Below are positions 1 through 7,541 of a stretch of DNA of 64,000 nt, in pieces. Under the pieces are notes generated by a model. That model was not told where the DNA came from, searched no databases, and saw only the letters and a program-made list of their open reading frames with translations. Within the stretch, counting starts at the first letter, position 1. Every line of letters starts with the position of its first letter. A program made the position numbers and the translations under genes. The stretch comes from JALHNI01 sp044226365 (GTDB lineage Bacteria > Acidobacteriota > Terriglobia > Bryobacterales > Bryobacteraceae): contig JBGAHE010000013.1 in NCBI GenBank assembly GCA_044226365.1, positions 26,157 through 90,156 on the forward strand, given 5' to 3'.

Positions 1-54
1 TTGGCGTGTGCTCCGGCAACCGGGGGGAAGTTCGCAGTCAGAAAGCAGGAGTAA
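1..54 (+). CDS. possible C-terminal tail of an upstream gene (partial)
   Basis: The first frame is open from the left edge to a TAA at 52-54 and would encode about 17 residues ending in Lys-Gln-Glu. The next gene starts only 3 bases later, and its ribosome binding site (AGGAG) overlaps the end of this frame, which is typical of an operon junction. Too little is present to say what it is, and it may be chance open sequence. Confidence 0.35.
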   Translation: MACAPATGGKFAVRKQE

Positions 55-57
55 CGA

Positions 58-1365
58 ATGTTTGGACGTGGTAATTGGGCGATTGTCGGTCTGGTTAAGG
101 AGTCGCTCGAAGCGTTTTCGGTCAACCTGGCGGATCCGGTTCGCATGGCGGCGGCTTCGCAACTCGGCGCCGCGGCGGTGGCTCGCATCTACGGTGTCGA
201 CGCGATGGGCTTTAACCCGTATAACGCCCCTCGCCTGGACGAAGAGCAGGAACTGACCGTGGACCAGGAGGCGGAACTCGCGCGTTACGCGGCCACCGAA
301 CCCGTCGATGGCGAGGAAGGCACCTTGCCCGCGGACATTCTCGAAGGTCCGGGTTATGGCCGGGGCGTGCAAGCGTTCCAGATTCACGGCCAACTGCCTT
401 GGTTCGCGCTCTGGGCGGTCTCCAACTCGCGGAAGAAGGCGAGCGATCTGCCGTCGATCAAAGAGCAACGGTCTTATGTGCTGCTCGAGCGGCCTTACAA
501 GTTTCTGCAGCCGACCGACAAGCGCACGGTGGATGAGGAAAGCGACGCCACGGCGATCTCCCGCAGCCAGATCCCGGTGTTGGTGGACTTCAATCAGGGC
601 CGCATCTACATCGAAAGCACGAACAAAAAGCAGATTCACGCCGTGATCGTGAGCCTGAGCCGGTTGGGCGCCGAGATCATTCCCGTGGGCTGGAACTACC
701 CGGTCTCCGGCTGGACGTCGTCGATTCTGAATCGGCTCTACGAACGCACCCAGTATCGCGACGAGTTCAACAAGCGGGCCGAAGAAGCCAAGCGCTTCAG
801 CGAGAAGGAAATCGAAAAGCTGGAAGACCGCGAGATGGAAGCGATCGTCTCGAAGTTCTTTTCGATGACCGAATTGTCGAGCGGCATCTGGGCGGGCATT
901 TCAGGACCGGCGCGGATCCGGCTGCATGAATCCGCCCCGCCGGTGGCCGTGCGCAGCGGCCCGATGGCCACCACGCTGCTCAACTTGAACGACGGCACTT
1001 CGGTGGTGACCGGCGCGATCACGATTCAGGAGAGCCTGACGGTGGCGACGCGGAGCGGCGGCGAGCGCAACGTCCGGCGCGACATCGCGCGCTTTGACCT
1101 GAACGACAAGATCAACCTCACCGATGTCGGCGCGGCGCTGTTGCGCGGCTTCGACATGGCGTCGCATACGAAAGACGTGCTGCGGGAGATTCGCGAGACG
1201 CGGCAGGTGCCGCCCATTCCGCAGTTCTGGGCCGGGTGGCTGCATCAGTTGACCGAGGCGGTGCGGACAATCGAAGAGTCCTTCCGCGACGTGCTCGAGA
1301 TCGAGACGGATCAACCGGCGGGCATCGTTCCGATGCAGATCACGGAAAAGGGACCGCAAATTTAA
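58..1365 (+). CDS. conserved-looking hypothetical protein, 435 aa
   Basis: I do not recognise this protein. The ATG at 58 follows a good AGGAG site with 6 bases spacing. The product has no signal peptide or membrane segment and appears cytoplasmic. A predicted beta/alpha stretch near residues 170-205 (IPVLVDFNQGRIYIES and following) is followed by an acidic and basic helical region around 235-275 that could form a coiled coil. The C-terminal third is predicted mixed alpha/beta. A superficial likeness of residues 170-200 to the RdgC recombination protein was noticed but is too weak to use. The neighbours downstream are on the opposite strand and end 4 bases away, so they give no functional context. 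Confidence 0.75.
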   Translation: MFGRGNWAIVGLVKESLEAFSVNLADPVRMAAASQLGAAAVARIYGVDAMGFNPYNAPRLDEEQELTVDQEAELARYAATEPVDGEEGTLPADILEGPGYGRGVQAFQIHGQLPWFALWAVSNSRKKASDLPSIKEQRSYVLLERPYKFLQPTDKRTVDEESDATAISRSQIPVLVDFNQGRIYIESTNKKQIHAVIVSLSRLGAEIIPVGWNYPVSGWTSSILNRLYERTQYRDEFNKRAEEAKRFSEKEIEKLEDREMEAIVSKFFSMTELSSGIWAGISGPARIRLHESAPPVAVRSGPMATTLLNLNDGTSVVTGAITIQESLTVATRSGGERNVRRDIARFDLNDKINLTDVGAALLRGFDMASHTKDVLREIRETRQVPPIPQFWAGWLHQLTEAVRTIEESFRDVLEIETDQPAGIVPMQITEKGPQI

Positions 1366-1369
1366 CGGG

Positions 1370-1711
1370 TCAGGGCGGCGTGGTCTTCTTGAGGAAGATG
1401 TCCCGCGTGGTGGTTTCGCCGCGCGCCACCAGGACGCGGGCGAGCCAAAGCGACTCGTGGCCGGCGGCCTCCACCCAGAGCGAATAATGACCTTGGCGAA
1501 CTGCCAGGCTGTAGCGACCCGCGGCGTCCGACTTGGTGCGCGTGACGTCACCCGACATGACATGGCGAGCGGCGATGGACGCTTCGGCGACCGGCCCGTA
1601 CTGATCGGTGGTGGTGCCGGCAATGGTCCCGTTATCGTCTTGCAGGTAGGCGATCACCAGCGCCACCACGGGCAGGGCGAGTACGGAGAGAAGTCGCGGT
1701 TGGATGGTCAT
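1370..1711 (-). CDS. small exported carboxypeptidase-regulatory-like domain protein, 113 aa
   Basis: The ATG at 1711 was chosen over longer in-frame starts because those run into the upstream phosphoribosyltransferase, while 1711 has an AGGAAA site just before it and begins a hydrophobic export signal (residues about 7-22). The mature part is one beta-sandwich of the CarboxypepD_reg type: a GTIAGTTTDQYGPV start, a central DAAGRYSLAV strand and a GHESLWLAR strand. In this family such domains are structural or binding modules on the cell surface, not enzymes. It follows the phosphoribosyltransferase by 49 bases and may be its last operon partner. The ligand is unknown. Confidence 0.65.
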   Translation of the reverse strand: MTIQPRLLSVLALPVVALVIAYLQDDNGTIAGTTTDQYGPVAEASIAARHVMSGDVTRTKSDAAGRYSLAVRQGHYSLWVEAAGHESLWLARVLVARGETTTRDIFLKKTTPP

Positions 1712-1760
1712 CGGTTTCCTGCGCGGCGATCGCCGGATTGCCGCTTCACTTGCATTATCC

Positions 1761-2426
1761 TCAAGCCGAGGCCGGCTGCGGCTGCGCCCAGCATCGCGCC
1801 AGCAGACTGCGCACCTCGTCGTCACTGACGGAGGCGAAGTTGACGAACCATTCACCAACGGACGTGAGGTACTCAGGCTGGAGGACGCAGATGACGTCAT
1901 CGGCGAGGCGGGAGAGCTTCCGGACAGTGGGCCGGCCGGCGACGGCGGCGGCGACAATCACGCGGCTCACGCCCTGCTGACGGAGGGCTTCAATGGCAGC
2001 TTCCGCGGTGGCTCCGGTGGCGATGCCGTCGTCGACGACGATGGCCGTCTTGCCACGTAAGTTGGGCCAGGGTCGCTGACCGCGATAAGTCTTGTCGCGC
2101 CGCTCCAACTCGAGCCGCTCGGCGGCGACTTCGCGTTCCACTTGCCCGGGCGAGATGCGGAGGTCATCAATCAGTTTGCGGTGCAGGATGTGTACGCCGC
2201 CCATCGCCAAGGCACCCATGGCGACTTCGGGCTGCCAGGGCACACCCAGCTTGCGGACGAGGCAAATTTCCAGCGGAAGTTCGAGCGCCTGGGCAATCTC
2301 CGCCGCGACGGGGACACCGCCGCGCGGGAGCGCAATCACCACGGTCTCCGGCGCGCGATGGAAGCGGGTGAGTAAGCGGGCCAGTTGCTGGCCCGCTTCG
2401 CGGCGGTGCTGGAAATGAGGCGGCAT
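1761..2426 (-). CDS. phosphoribosyltransferase family protein, 221 aa
   Basis: This is a type I phosphoribosyltransferase fold protein. The PRPP-binding loop is clear at about residues 130-145 (VVDDGIATGATAEAAIEAL: two acidic residues, then GxATGAT). The N-terminal ALPRGGVPVA strand and the RKLGVP segment are typical of the stand-alone PRTases that lie in bacterial stress gene clusters, often beside Hsp20 genes, and whose substrate has generally not been established. No signal peptide is present, so it is cytoplasmic. It sits 33 bases downstream of the nucleotidyltransferase gene on the same strand and probably shares its transcript. A role in nucleotide salvage is possible but not shown by the sequence. 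Confidence 0.85.
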   Translation of the reverse strand: MPPHFQHRREAGQQLARLLTRFHRAPETVVIALPRGGVPVAAEIAQALELPLEICLVRKLGVPWQPEVAMGALAMGGVHILHRKLIDDLRISPGQVEREVAAERLELERRDKTYRGQRPWPNLRGKTAIVVDDGIATGATAEAAIEALRQQGVSRVIVAAAVAGRPTVRKLSRLADDVICVLQPEYLTSVGEWFVNFASVSDDEVRSLLARCWAQPQPASA

Positions 2427-2459
2427 CGGATTCGCTCCTGGCGATGGCGGACGATGGAT

Positions 2460-3518
2460 TCAAACGGTGGACGCTCCGGCCAGGGCGGCCAGGGCTTTGG
2501 GTTGGCGGCGCGAAGCTTCCCACTTCTCTTTCCACCACGGAGTGAGGCCGCGGGCCTCGAGCACGGCGAGCACGCGGTCCGGATGGCCGAGGTCGCTCCA
2601 GCCAGCGTGCCGCAGTGGCAGCGCAATCAGCCGGCTGTTCCGGGCGGCGGCCGAGAGGACGCATCGCGAGAAGTCGGTGGTGTTCAGGCGTTGATAGAGG
2701 AACTCGGGGATGTGGAGTTCGGAGCCGGTCCAGAGGGTACCGGCGGGGAACATTTCCATGAGCTCGGGGAGCGCGGCGCCGATCATCTCGAGGAAGGCGC
2801 CCACATGGCCCACCATGACGAAGGTGTTCCACAGAGCGCCGTGGTTCATGAGCTGGCAGGCTACTTGGGGCGAGGGTTTTTCGAGAAAGCGCTTCACCAG
2901 GAGGGGCTTAGCCAGGTCATCGCCGGCGGCAAGTTCGATCCAGCCGTACTCGACTTCCGGTCCTTGGGGATGCGCACCGAGCAACACAATGGCGTCACGC
3001 CGGCGCTCTGCTACCTCGAAGGCGGACTCGAGAGCAGTGATGAAGGCGTTGTCGTCCGCGTAGTGATGGTCGCAAGGCAGGATGGCAACCAGGGCGTTGC
3101 GATCCAGGCGCGCGATGCTCAACAGGCTATGCAGGATCGGCGGCGCGGTGCCTTTGTTCGAAGGCTGGACCACGCGCTGCGAGGGCCGCAGGCGCGCTTC
3201 CTGCCGGTAGAAGGGTTCGTGATGCCGGCTCAGGTAGAAGAGCAGGTGATGATCGGGGATGGTGCGGCGCGCCCGGCGGCGCGTCTGCTCGAGCAGCGTG
3301 TCGCGGCTGACGATCGGGCAGAACTGCTTGGGCCGGTCGTCACCGGAAATGAGCCGGGTCAGGGGTTGCAGGCGGGTGCCATCACCGCCGGCCAGGATCA
3401 CACCCCATCGGCCCGGCGGCGGGCTGGTCGACGGGGGGATGGGGCCGTCGCCTTCCCGCCCCGGGCCCACCGAAAGAGCCGAGGCAGCATGGGAGGACTG
3501 ACTAATCTCGTTCGGCAT
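2460..3518 (-). CDS. sugar-nucleotide transferase, mannose-1-phosphate guanylyltransferase-like, 352 aa
   Basis: The protein starts the NTP-transferase fold with the nucleotide-binding loop GVILAGGDGTRLQPLTR near residue 40, followed by RPKQFCPI with its conserved lysine. This is the pattern of mannose-1-phosphate guanylyltransferases (GTP + mannose-1-P to GDP-mannose). Further matches are the ILPCDHHYAD strand with the metal-binding Asp and the VKRFLEKP segment. It lacks the C-terminal isomerase domain of bifunctional ManC enzymes. The ATG at 3518 is preferred because AAAGGA lies 4 bases upstream. The first about 35 residues look disordered. It lies between Hsp20 and a phosphoribosyltransferase, all leftward, which suggests a stress-induced group. 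Sugar specificity is inferred only. Confidence 0.82.
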   Translation of the reverse strand: MPNEISQSSHAASALSVGPGREGDGPIPPSTSPPPGRWGVILAGGDGTRLQPLTRLISGDDRPKQFCPIVSRDTLLEQTRRRARRTIPDHHLLFYLSRHHEPFYRQEARLRPSQRVVQPSNKGTAPPILHSLLSIARLDRNALVAILPCDHHYADDNAFITALESAFEVAERRRDAIVLLGAHPQGPEVEYGWIELAAGDDLAKPLLVKRFLEKPSPQVACQLMNHGALWNTFVMVGHVGAFLEMIGAALPELMEMFPAGTLWTGSELHIPEFLYQRLNTTDFSRCVLSAAARNSRLIALPLRHAGWSDLGHPDRVLAVLEARGLTPWWKEKWEASRRQPKALAALAGASTV

Positions 3519-3549
3519 GGGGCGTCCTTTGAGCGGCTCAACGGCCGCC

Positions 3550-4092
3550 CTAAGCTTTCGCGGCGGTCGCCGCCGGTTGGGACTCAATCGGAATCTGCCG
3601 CGTCTTCGGTTCGGCGGCGGCCACCGGCACCGAGACTTGCAACAGTCCGTCCCGCAATTCGGCCTTCACCTGATCCGTCTTCGCGCCTTCGGGGAGCGTC
3701 ACCGCGCGATAAAAGTCGCCATAGCTGCGCTCCACGCGGCGATAGCCGTTCTGATCTTCGGTATGTTCCTGCTTGCGCTCGCCGTGGATGAAGAGCGTGT
3801 TGTCGGTCACCTCCACCTTGATGTCGTTCTGCTTCACGCCGGGGAGTTCGGCGGTGACGAGGAGATTTCCGTTGACGCGCTGAACGTCGATCGCCGGCGA
3901 CCACTTGCCGAGCATCGACTCGGGAGCGCTGGCGGCGACGCCGCTCGCCAGGCGGTCCAGTTCGCCGGCGAATTCGCGCATCAAAGCGAACGGACTTAAG
4001 GCGAACATCCGTCCGAAGGGGAGCATGGTGGGGGACGCAGCGGCCGCACTGGGGGCCACGGCCTGCTTCGTGTTCACTTTAACGTCTGACAT
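3550..4092 (-). CDS. Hsp20/alpha-crystallin family small heat shock protein, 180 aa
   Basis: The alpha-crystallin domain spans about residues 62-165, opening with WSPAIDVQRVNGNLLVTAEL and containing the strongly conserved ELPGVKQNDIKVEV, IHGERK, YGDFYRAVTLP and AELRDGLLQVSVP strands. The last carries the G-x-L signature. The N-terminal 60 residues are Ala-rich and variable, as is normal. Small heat shock proteins are ATP-independent chaperones that hold unfolded proteins in the cytoplasm as oligomers. The start has a good AAGGAG site 8 bases upstream. The gene is the first of a leftward group with the nucleotidyltransferase and phosphoribosyltransferase. Nothing unusual is seen. Confidence 0.93.
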   Translation of the reverse strand: MSDVKVNTKQAVAPSAAAASPTMLPFGRMFALSPFALMREFAGELDRLASGVAASAPESMLGKWSPAIDVQRVNGNLLVTAELPGVKQNDIKVEVTDNTLFIHGERKQEHTEDQNGYRRVERSYGDFYRAVTLPEGAKTDQVKAELRDGLLQVSVPVAAAEPKTRQIPIESQPAATAAKA

Positions 4093-4395
4093 GTTTCGAC
4101 TCCTTTGCGTTCTGTCTCACGAGAGGGCGACCGGCGAGGCGCTGGCGGAGAGCGGCGGCCGGCCTCAGCTCGGCTGACACCCGACTGAGACCGATCTGCT
4201 CTCTGGCGATCCGCCTTTTCCGAAAAAGAGCGAATGCGGCCGGACCTGCTCTCCACTGGCGCCTCCCGTTGCCCATTCCACATTCGTTGTTGCGACGTGG
4301 TGTGGGGGAACCTGATGAGCCCAGACTACTGCTGAAGTCGAACGGGAGAAACTAGGATTAGTACTAGGTGGCAGGCCGCCGGGCAACGGACTCAA
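4093..4395. other. intergenic region upstream of hsp20
   Basis: About 300 bases with no convincing gene. It holds the hsp20 ribosome site (AAGGAG on the minus strand near 4101-4106) and an imperfect palindrome CTTTTCCGAAAAAG at 4214-4227 that could be an operator. The hexamer ACTAGG occurs twice near 4351-4368. I searched for a GG-N10-GC sigma54 element and for a CIRCE element and found neither in good form. Confidence 0.5.
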
Positions 4396-4746
4396 CTAGC
4401 CTTGAATCCACGCGCGGGCGTCGGACTCGTTCTCGAAGGTGACCAGCAGGCCGGAAAGGCGCGTCGCTTCGAGCAGGCGCAGGACACGCGCCGGCGGCCG
4501 GACAAGACCGAGGCGGCTGCTCTGCTGACCGGCCGTCGTGTAAAGGATCACCAGTTCGCCGAGGCCGGCGCTATCGATGTCGTCGACCTGGTCGAGATCG
4601 AGCAAGACTCCCGCGGGTTTCTGCGACATGAGTAACGTGGTGACGTGGCGCCCGAACTCAAGCAGCCGCGGTCCCAGCGTCAAGGGACCGCTGAGGCGGA
4701 AGGAGACGGGGTCAGCCGCCGAAGTCAGCGTAAATTCGAGAGCCAT
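4396..4746 (-). CDS. STAS-domain protein (anti-sigma factor antagonist type), 116 aa
   Basis: The whole protein is a single STAS domain. The signature DDIDSAGLGELVILY around residues 54-68 contains the Ser that is phosphorylated by HATPase anti-sigma kinases in the RsbV/SpoIIAA family. Strands on either side (FRLSGPLTL, AGVLLDLDQV, SRLGLVRPPARVLRLLEAT) match the fold. It starts one base after the stop of the upstream sigma54 activator, so the two are almost certainly co-translated. In context it is one of three STAS proteins flanking an HATPase and eight phosphatases. It could tie the activator to the partner-switching circuit, but that is inference. Confidence 0.88.
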   Translation of the reverse strand: MALEFTLTSAADPVSFRLSGPLTLGPRLLEFGRHVTTLLMSQKPAGVLLDLDQVDDIDSAGLGELVILYTTAGQQSSRLGLVRPPARVLRLLEATRLSGLLVTFENESDARAWIQG

Positions 4747-4747
4747 G

Positions 4748-6151
4748 TTACTTCTTGAGTGCCTCGCGCAGGCCTAAGTTCCGCACTAAGCGCAGCAGGT
4801 AATTGGGGTGTAAGCCGAGTAACTTGGCCGCGGCTTTGTAATCGCCGCCGGCTTGCTGATAGGCGCGCAGGATGCTTTCGCGCTTGGCATCGGTGACGGT
4901 GGATTGAAAGGCGCCAAGTTCGTCCCGCGAAGCCGACTCCCAGAGGCACTCGGGCAGGTCCGTGGGGAGCACGACGTCGCCATCGCCGAGCACGACGGCT
5001 TGCTCCATGGCGTTCTCGAGCTCACGGACATTGCCGGGCCAGGCATAAGTCTGCAGACAGCGCAGCGCTTCCGGCGACAGGCGCTTGGCGTTGCCGCCGA
5101 AGCGAATCAGGAAGTGGTCAGCGAGTTCCGGGATGTCCTCCACGCGCTCTCGCAGGGGCGGCGTCTGAAGGGTGACGACGTTCAGCCGGTGATAGAGATC
5201 GAGCCGAAAGCCGCCTTCGCGTGACGCTTTGGCCAGGTCACGATTGGTGGCAGCGACGACACGCAGATTCACGCGCACGGCCTTGGTCGCCCCGACGCGC
5301 TCAAACTCACGTTCCTGCAAGACGCGGAGTAACTTCGCTTGTAGGGGCAACGCTAAGTCGCCGATTTCGTCGAGAAACAGCGTGCCGCCCTCCGCCATTT
5401 CCAGCTTGCCCTTCTTCAGTGAGCCGGCGCCGGTAAAGGAACCTTTTTCGTGGCCGAACAACTCGCTTTCGAGGAGCGAATCGGCAATCGCGGCGCAGTT
5501 GATGGCGACGAAGGGAGCGTCCGCCCGCGGACTGCCGCGATGGAGCAGTCGCGCCACCAACTCCTTGCCCGTGCCGCTTTCGCCCTGAATCAGGACGGTG
5601 GTCTCGCGCGGCGCCAACTTCTCTACGCGCTCCAGCAGCTTGCGGACCACCGGACTGTGACCGATGATGCCGCCGTTGCCAAACAGGCGCTGCTCGAGCA
5701 CGGCGCGTTCGTCGCGAAGGGTTTCCACTTCACGCACGCTATCGATGGCGACCGAGGCGAGGCTGGCGACGGCACTCAACGTCGCCATGGCATCGGGAGG
5801 CGTATCGCGCAGCAGGAGGGCGCCGCAGAGCGCACCGCTCGAGTAAATGGGCACGGCAACCAAGCCGTCACGGTCGTAAGGGCCTTCGGAAGTGAGGTAC
5901 TGCCAAAGGGCAGCGGGACGGTCCGCCAGGTCCTGAGCGGCCTTTAAGAAGACCGGCTCGAGTTCGTCGGGGCTGGTGGCCAGGATGACGCGGCCGGCAC
6001 CGAAGGGGACGAAGTCCGCGAGCAGGCCGAGCAGTTGCTGGGCGACTTGCTGGCGCCGTCCCGAGTCGCGCACGCCGGCTAGGGCGCGAAAGAGGAACAC
6101 CAGCACCGAGGCGTTCAGGAGGATCGAGGCTGGGCTCGCGGCAGTGGTCAT
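4748..6151 (-). CDS. sigma54-dependent transcriptional activator with GAF domain, 467 aa
   Basis: Residues about 30-145 form a GAF-type sensory domain. Residues 158-395 are the AAA+ sigma54-interaction domain: Walker A GESGTGKE at 190-197, the sigma54-contact loop GSFTGA at 237-242 (Ser replacing the usual first Ala of GAFTGA), and Walker B LFLDEIGD at 258-265. Residues about 424-460 form a Fis-type helix-turn-helix. There is no response-regulator receiver domain, so it is not a classical two-component regulator. Such proteins remodel RNA polymerase-sigma54 with ATP hydrolysis after binding upstream DNA. It is divergent from the STAS-HATPase-phosphatase operon, whose leader carries a sigma54 promoter, and that operon is its obvious candidate target. 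Confidence 0.93.
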   Translation of the reverse strand: MTTAASPASILLNASVLVFLFRALAGVRDSGRRQQVAQQLLGLLADFVPFGAGRVILATSPDELEPVFLKAAQDLADRPAALWQYLTSEGPYDRDGLVAVPIYSSGALCGALLLRDTPPDAMATLSAVASLASVAIDSVREVETLRDERAVLEQRLFGNGGIIGHSPVVRKLLERVEKLAPRETTVLIQGESGTGKELVARLLHRGSPRADAPFVAINCAAIADSLLESELFGHEKGSFTGAGSLKKGKLEMAEGGTLFLDEIGDLALPLQAKLLRVLQEREFERVGATKAVRVNLRVVAATNRDLAKASREGGFRLDLYHRLNVVTLQTPPLRERVEDIPELADHFLIRFGGNAKRLSPEALRCLQTYAWPGNVRELENAMEQAVVLGDGDVVLPTDLPECLWESASRDELGAFQSTVTDAKRESILRAYQQAGGDYKAAAKLLGLHPNYLLRLVRNLGLREALKK

Positions 6152-6205
6152 GGGGCCAGCTTGGGGCTTAGGACATTATGCACCGCGGCGGAGCCGTCCG
6201 CTGAC

Positions 6206-6233
6206 TATCCGAAAAGATAACGCCGTTATCCGA
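6206..6233. promoter_or_regulatory. palindrome, candidate activator binding site
   Basis: GATAACGCCGTTATC at 6216-6230 is a perfect 7-bp inverted repeat around one base. The octamer TATCCGAA occurs beside it at 6207 and again at 6227. It lies between the divergent sigma54 activator and the sigma54 promoter, about 52 bases before the -24 element. Enhancer sites are usually a little farther away, so it may instead be, or also be, an autoregulatory operator. Confidence 0.5.
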
Positions 6234-6281
6234 AGGCTTCTTCCAGGCGGGCGCGCCCACGGATTCTAAAGGTTTTTGCTT

Positions 6282-6297
6282 TGGCCCTGCGATTGCA
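6282..6297 (+). promoter_or_regulatory. sigma54 (-24/-12) promoter
   Basis: TGGCCCTGCGATTGCA matches the consensus TGGCACGN4TTGCW, with the invariant GG (6283-6284) and GC (6295-6296) exactly 10 bases apart. Transcription would start near 6308, only about 3 bases before the ATG at 6311. The mRNA would then be nearly leaderless, unless a later start is used. The adjacent divergent gene encodes a sigma54 activator, which strengthens the call. Confidence 0.72.
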
Positions 6298-6310
6298 TTT
6301 GCTGGCGGCC

Positions 6311-6652
6311 ATGTCACTGACCATCAGTAAAAGAAGCGAAGGGCAGGTGGAGATTCTGGGACTGGCAGGACGCCTGATCCTCGGCGAAACCAGTCAACTG
6401 AGGCAACACGTCGGCGCGGCCCTGGAGCGGAAGTCCGATGTATTGCTGGACCTCTCCGATCTCACTTACATGGATAGCGCCGGGTTGGGAGAACTCGTCA
6501 GCGCGCTGGCCTCGGCGTCTTCCCGGGGGCGCGGAATGAAGCTGCTGCGGCCGCAGAAACGCATGGTGGATCTGCTGCAGATCACGAAGCTCTACACGAC
6601 GTTCGAGGTCTTCGAAGAGGAAGCGTCCGCGCTCGAGAGTTATGCGGGATGA
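6311..6652 (+). CDS. STAS-domain protein (anti-sigma factor antagonist type), 113 aa
   Basis: A single STAS domain with the switch motif MDSAGLGELVSALASAS around residues 55-71, including the Ser expected to be phosphorylated by a partner HATPase kinase. The ATG at 6311 was chosen because the only upstream in-frame start, a TTG at 6281, lies inside the sigma54 promoter. No clear Shine-Dalgarno sequence precedes 6311, which fits a leaderless message. It resembles the STAS protein at 4396-4746 (DSAGLGELV in both) more than the one at 7180-7524. It is the first gene of a rightward operon continuing with an HATPase, a third STAS protein and eight phosphatases. Confidence 0.87.
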   Translation: MSLTISKRSEGQVEILGLAGRLILGETSQLRQHVGAALERKSDVLLDLSDLTYMDSAGLGELVSALASASSRGRGMKLLRPQKRMVDLLQITKLYTTFEVFEEEASALESYAG

Positions 6653-6703
6653 GAGCACCAAGGTGAGAGATACTACACCAATGCCGGAAACCTGGGGTGA
6701 GCG

Positions 6704-7186
6704 ATGATGGCCGAGCCGATCGCAGCCACGTCGGAGACGGCCGGACCCATCGTCACCGAATTGCGATTGCCCACGCGCCTGGGCTTCGAGAAGGTGGCGA
6801 TGAATACCGCCGCCAGCGTCGCCGAGATGATGGGCTTCTCCGGCGATCGGATCGAAGACTTAAAGACGGCGGTGTCGGAAGCGTGCATCAACGCGATTGA
6901 ACACGGTAATCAGTTGAACGAACTGCTGCGCGTGGTGGTGACGCTCTCCATGGGCAACGAGTCGCTCGAGGTAAAGATCCGCGACCACGGCCCGGGCGTG
7001 CAGGCGGAGATGCACGTGCCGGACATCGACCGCAAGATGCTGGGCGAAGAGGATCCGCGCGGCATGGGGATGTTTCTCATTCAGGCGCTGGTGGATGAGG
7101 TGGAGTACGTCAGCGAGAACACCGGCGGCAGCTACGCCCGGCTGGTGATTCATTTACACACACAGAGAGAAGGCCAGACATGGTAA
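6704..7186 (+). CDS. RsbW-like anti-sigma/serine kinase, HATPase_c_2, 160 aa
   Basis: This is a GHKL ATP-binding domain of the anti-sigma-factor type. The N box is SEACINAIEHGN (about residues 65-76, with Glu and Asn for Mg-ATP), the G1 box is VKIRDHGPGV near 92-101, and the G2-like GMGMFLIQALVDEVEY lies near 125-140. RsbW/SpoIIAB relatives phosphorylate a Ser on a STAS partner and sequester a sigma factor or other target. No sigma factor gene is in this window, so the target is unknown. The gene overlaps the following STAS gene by 7 bases. The pair is the core of a partner-switch, with the downstream SpoIIE phosphatases as the opposing activity. Confidence 0.9.
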   Translation: MMAEPIAATSETAGPIVTELRLPTRLGFEKVAMNTAASVAEMMGFSGDRIEDLKTAVSEACINAIEHGNQLNELLRVVVTLSMGNESLEVKIRDHGPGVQAEMHVPDIDRKMLGEEDPRGMGMFLIQALVDEVEYVSENTGGSYARLVIHLHTQREGQTW

Positions 7187-7524
7187 TGCCCACGAAGACG
7201 AAGGTGGAACAGAGCGGCGAGACCGCGGTGATGCGCTTTGAGGGCGACATTACCAGCGCCTCGGAGGAAGCCGTCCTGGGACAATACAAGTCGCTGGCGG
7301 CGGGGACGACCAAGATCTTACTCGACTTCACGAAGGTGCCCTACTTGAACTCGAGCGGCATCGCGCTGGTGATCCAGTTACTGATGGCCGCGAGTAAGCT
7401 TTCGCAGCGCGTGGTTTGTTTCGGACTTTCGGCGCATTTTGTGAAGGTCTTCACGATGCTCGGCCTGGCGAAGTACACTTCGCTGCATGCCGACGAAGCC
7501 GCGGCCCGCGCGGCTGTTCAGTAA
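7180..7524 (+). CDS. STAS-domain protein (RsbV-like antagonist), 114 aa
   Basis: A single STAS domain with the motif PYLNSSGIALVIQLLMAASK at about residues 53-72. The second Ser sits at the phosphorylation position, and the Asn-Ser-Ser-Gly-Ile form differs from the Asp-Ser-Ala-Gly-Leu of the other two STAS proteins here. The GTT/GDITSASE beginning and the FTMLGLAKYTSLHADEAAA end are also typical. AGAAGG precedes the ATG at 7180; a second ATG at 7186 sharing the A of the upstream TAA is an alternative. Overlap with the HATPase gene marks this protein as the likely substrate of that kinase and of the phosphatases that follow 18 bases later. Confidence 0.9.
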   Translation: MVMPTKTKVEQSGETAVMRFEGDITSASEEAVLGQYKSLAAGTTKILLDFTKVPYLNSSGIALVIQLLMAASKLSQRVVCFGLSAHFVKVFTMLGLAKYTSLHADEAAARAAVQ

Positions 7525-7541
7525 CCAGGGCGGCACGACCG

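Noticed and set aside
58..1365. Assignment of the first gene as RdgC
   Set aside because: Only a short beta/alpha stretch is similar; length and C-terminus do not agree.
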